Below, piece by piece: positions 5,955-5,961 of a stretch of DNA of 5,961 nucleotides (position 1 is its first letter; each line of letters opens with the position of its first letter). A program made the position numbers and the translations under genes. Under the pieces are notes generated by a model. That model was given only the letters and a program-made list of their open reading frames with translations, was not told where the DNA came from and did not search any database. Location: NCBI GenBank assembly GCA_016298185.1, contig JAEDDA010000041.1, positions 1 to 5,961 of the forward strand. Direction: 5' to 3'. The DNA comes from Bacilli bacterium. GTDB taxonomy: Bacteria > Bacillota_I > Bacilli_A > RFN20 > CAG-826.

Positions 5955-5961
5955 TTATTTA

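Noticed and set aside
1..5961. Mycoplasma-type genetic code (TGA read as Trp)
   Set aside because: All six proteins are full length under the standard code and use TGG for conserved tryptophans.
1..5961. Defence, phage, transposon or CRISPR system
   Set aside because: No repeats with spacers, transposase, integrase, nuclease or toxin-antitoxin pair is seen; all genes but the trpB fusion look like ordinary chromosomal functions.

Overview
This AT-rich window (mostly A/T by eye) carries six complete genes. All start at ATG, end at TAA and use TGG for tryptophan, so the standard bacterial code applies. Strong GGAGG-type ribosome sites, short intergenic gaps, low GC and protein motifs resembling those of Bacilli suggest a low-GC Firmicute. 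It could be an uncultured Bacilli or Erysipelotrichia/Mollicutes-related lineage that has kept TGA as a stop. This placement is an inference from style, not from a marker gene.

Layout: five genes lie on the minus strand and one on the plus strand. Reading leftward from about 5138, the minus strand holds a cation diffusion facilitator (3999-5138), a TcdA-like tRNA-modifying E1-type enzyme (3293-3997) and a PHP-domain phosphatase of the histidinol-phosphatase type (2506-3291). These three are separated by one nucleotide each, so they form one operon. After a 59-bp gap comes a tryptophan synthase beta chain (1031-2446) with an extra N-terminal helix-turn-helix domain. After 47 bp comes a PAP2-family membrane phosphatase (54-983), followed at once by a well-formed intrinsic terminator. 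Divergent from the transporter, gpmA (5208-5954) encodes the glycolytic 2,3-bisphosphoglycerate-dependent phosphoglycerate mutase. The two transcription units share a 69-bp promoter region. No stretch over 300 bp lacks a gene, and there are no RNA genes, mobile elements or CRISPR arrays.

The most notable item is the TrpB protein. It is a catalytically plausible fold-type II PLP enzyme carrying an excisionase/MerR-like DNA-binding module in frame behind a good ribosome site. Directly upstream lies a 19-bp near-perfect palindrome placed over the predicted -10 box and start point. Together these suggest, as an inference, a tryptophan synthase that regulates its own gene. No trpA or other trp gene is present here, so the enzyme may work in indole salvage or with a distant alpha subunit. 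Its substrate-carboxylate loop also carries a Gln-to-Ser change.
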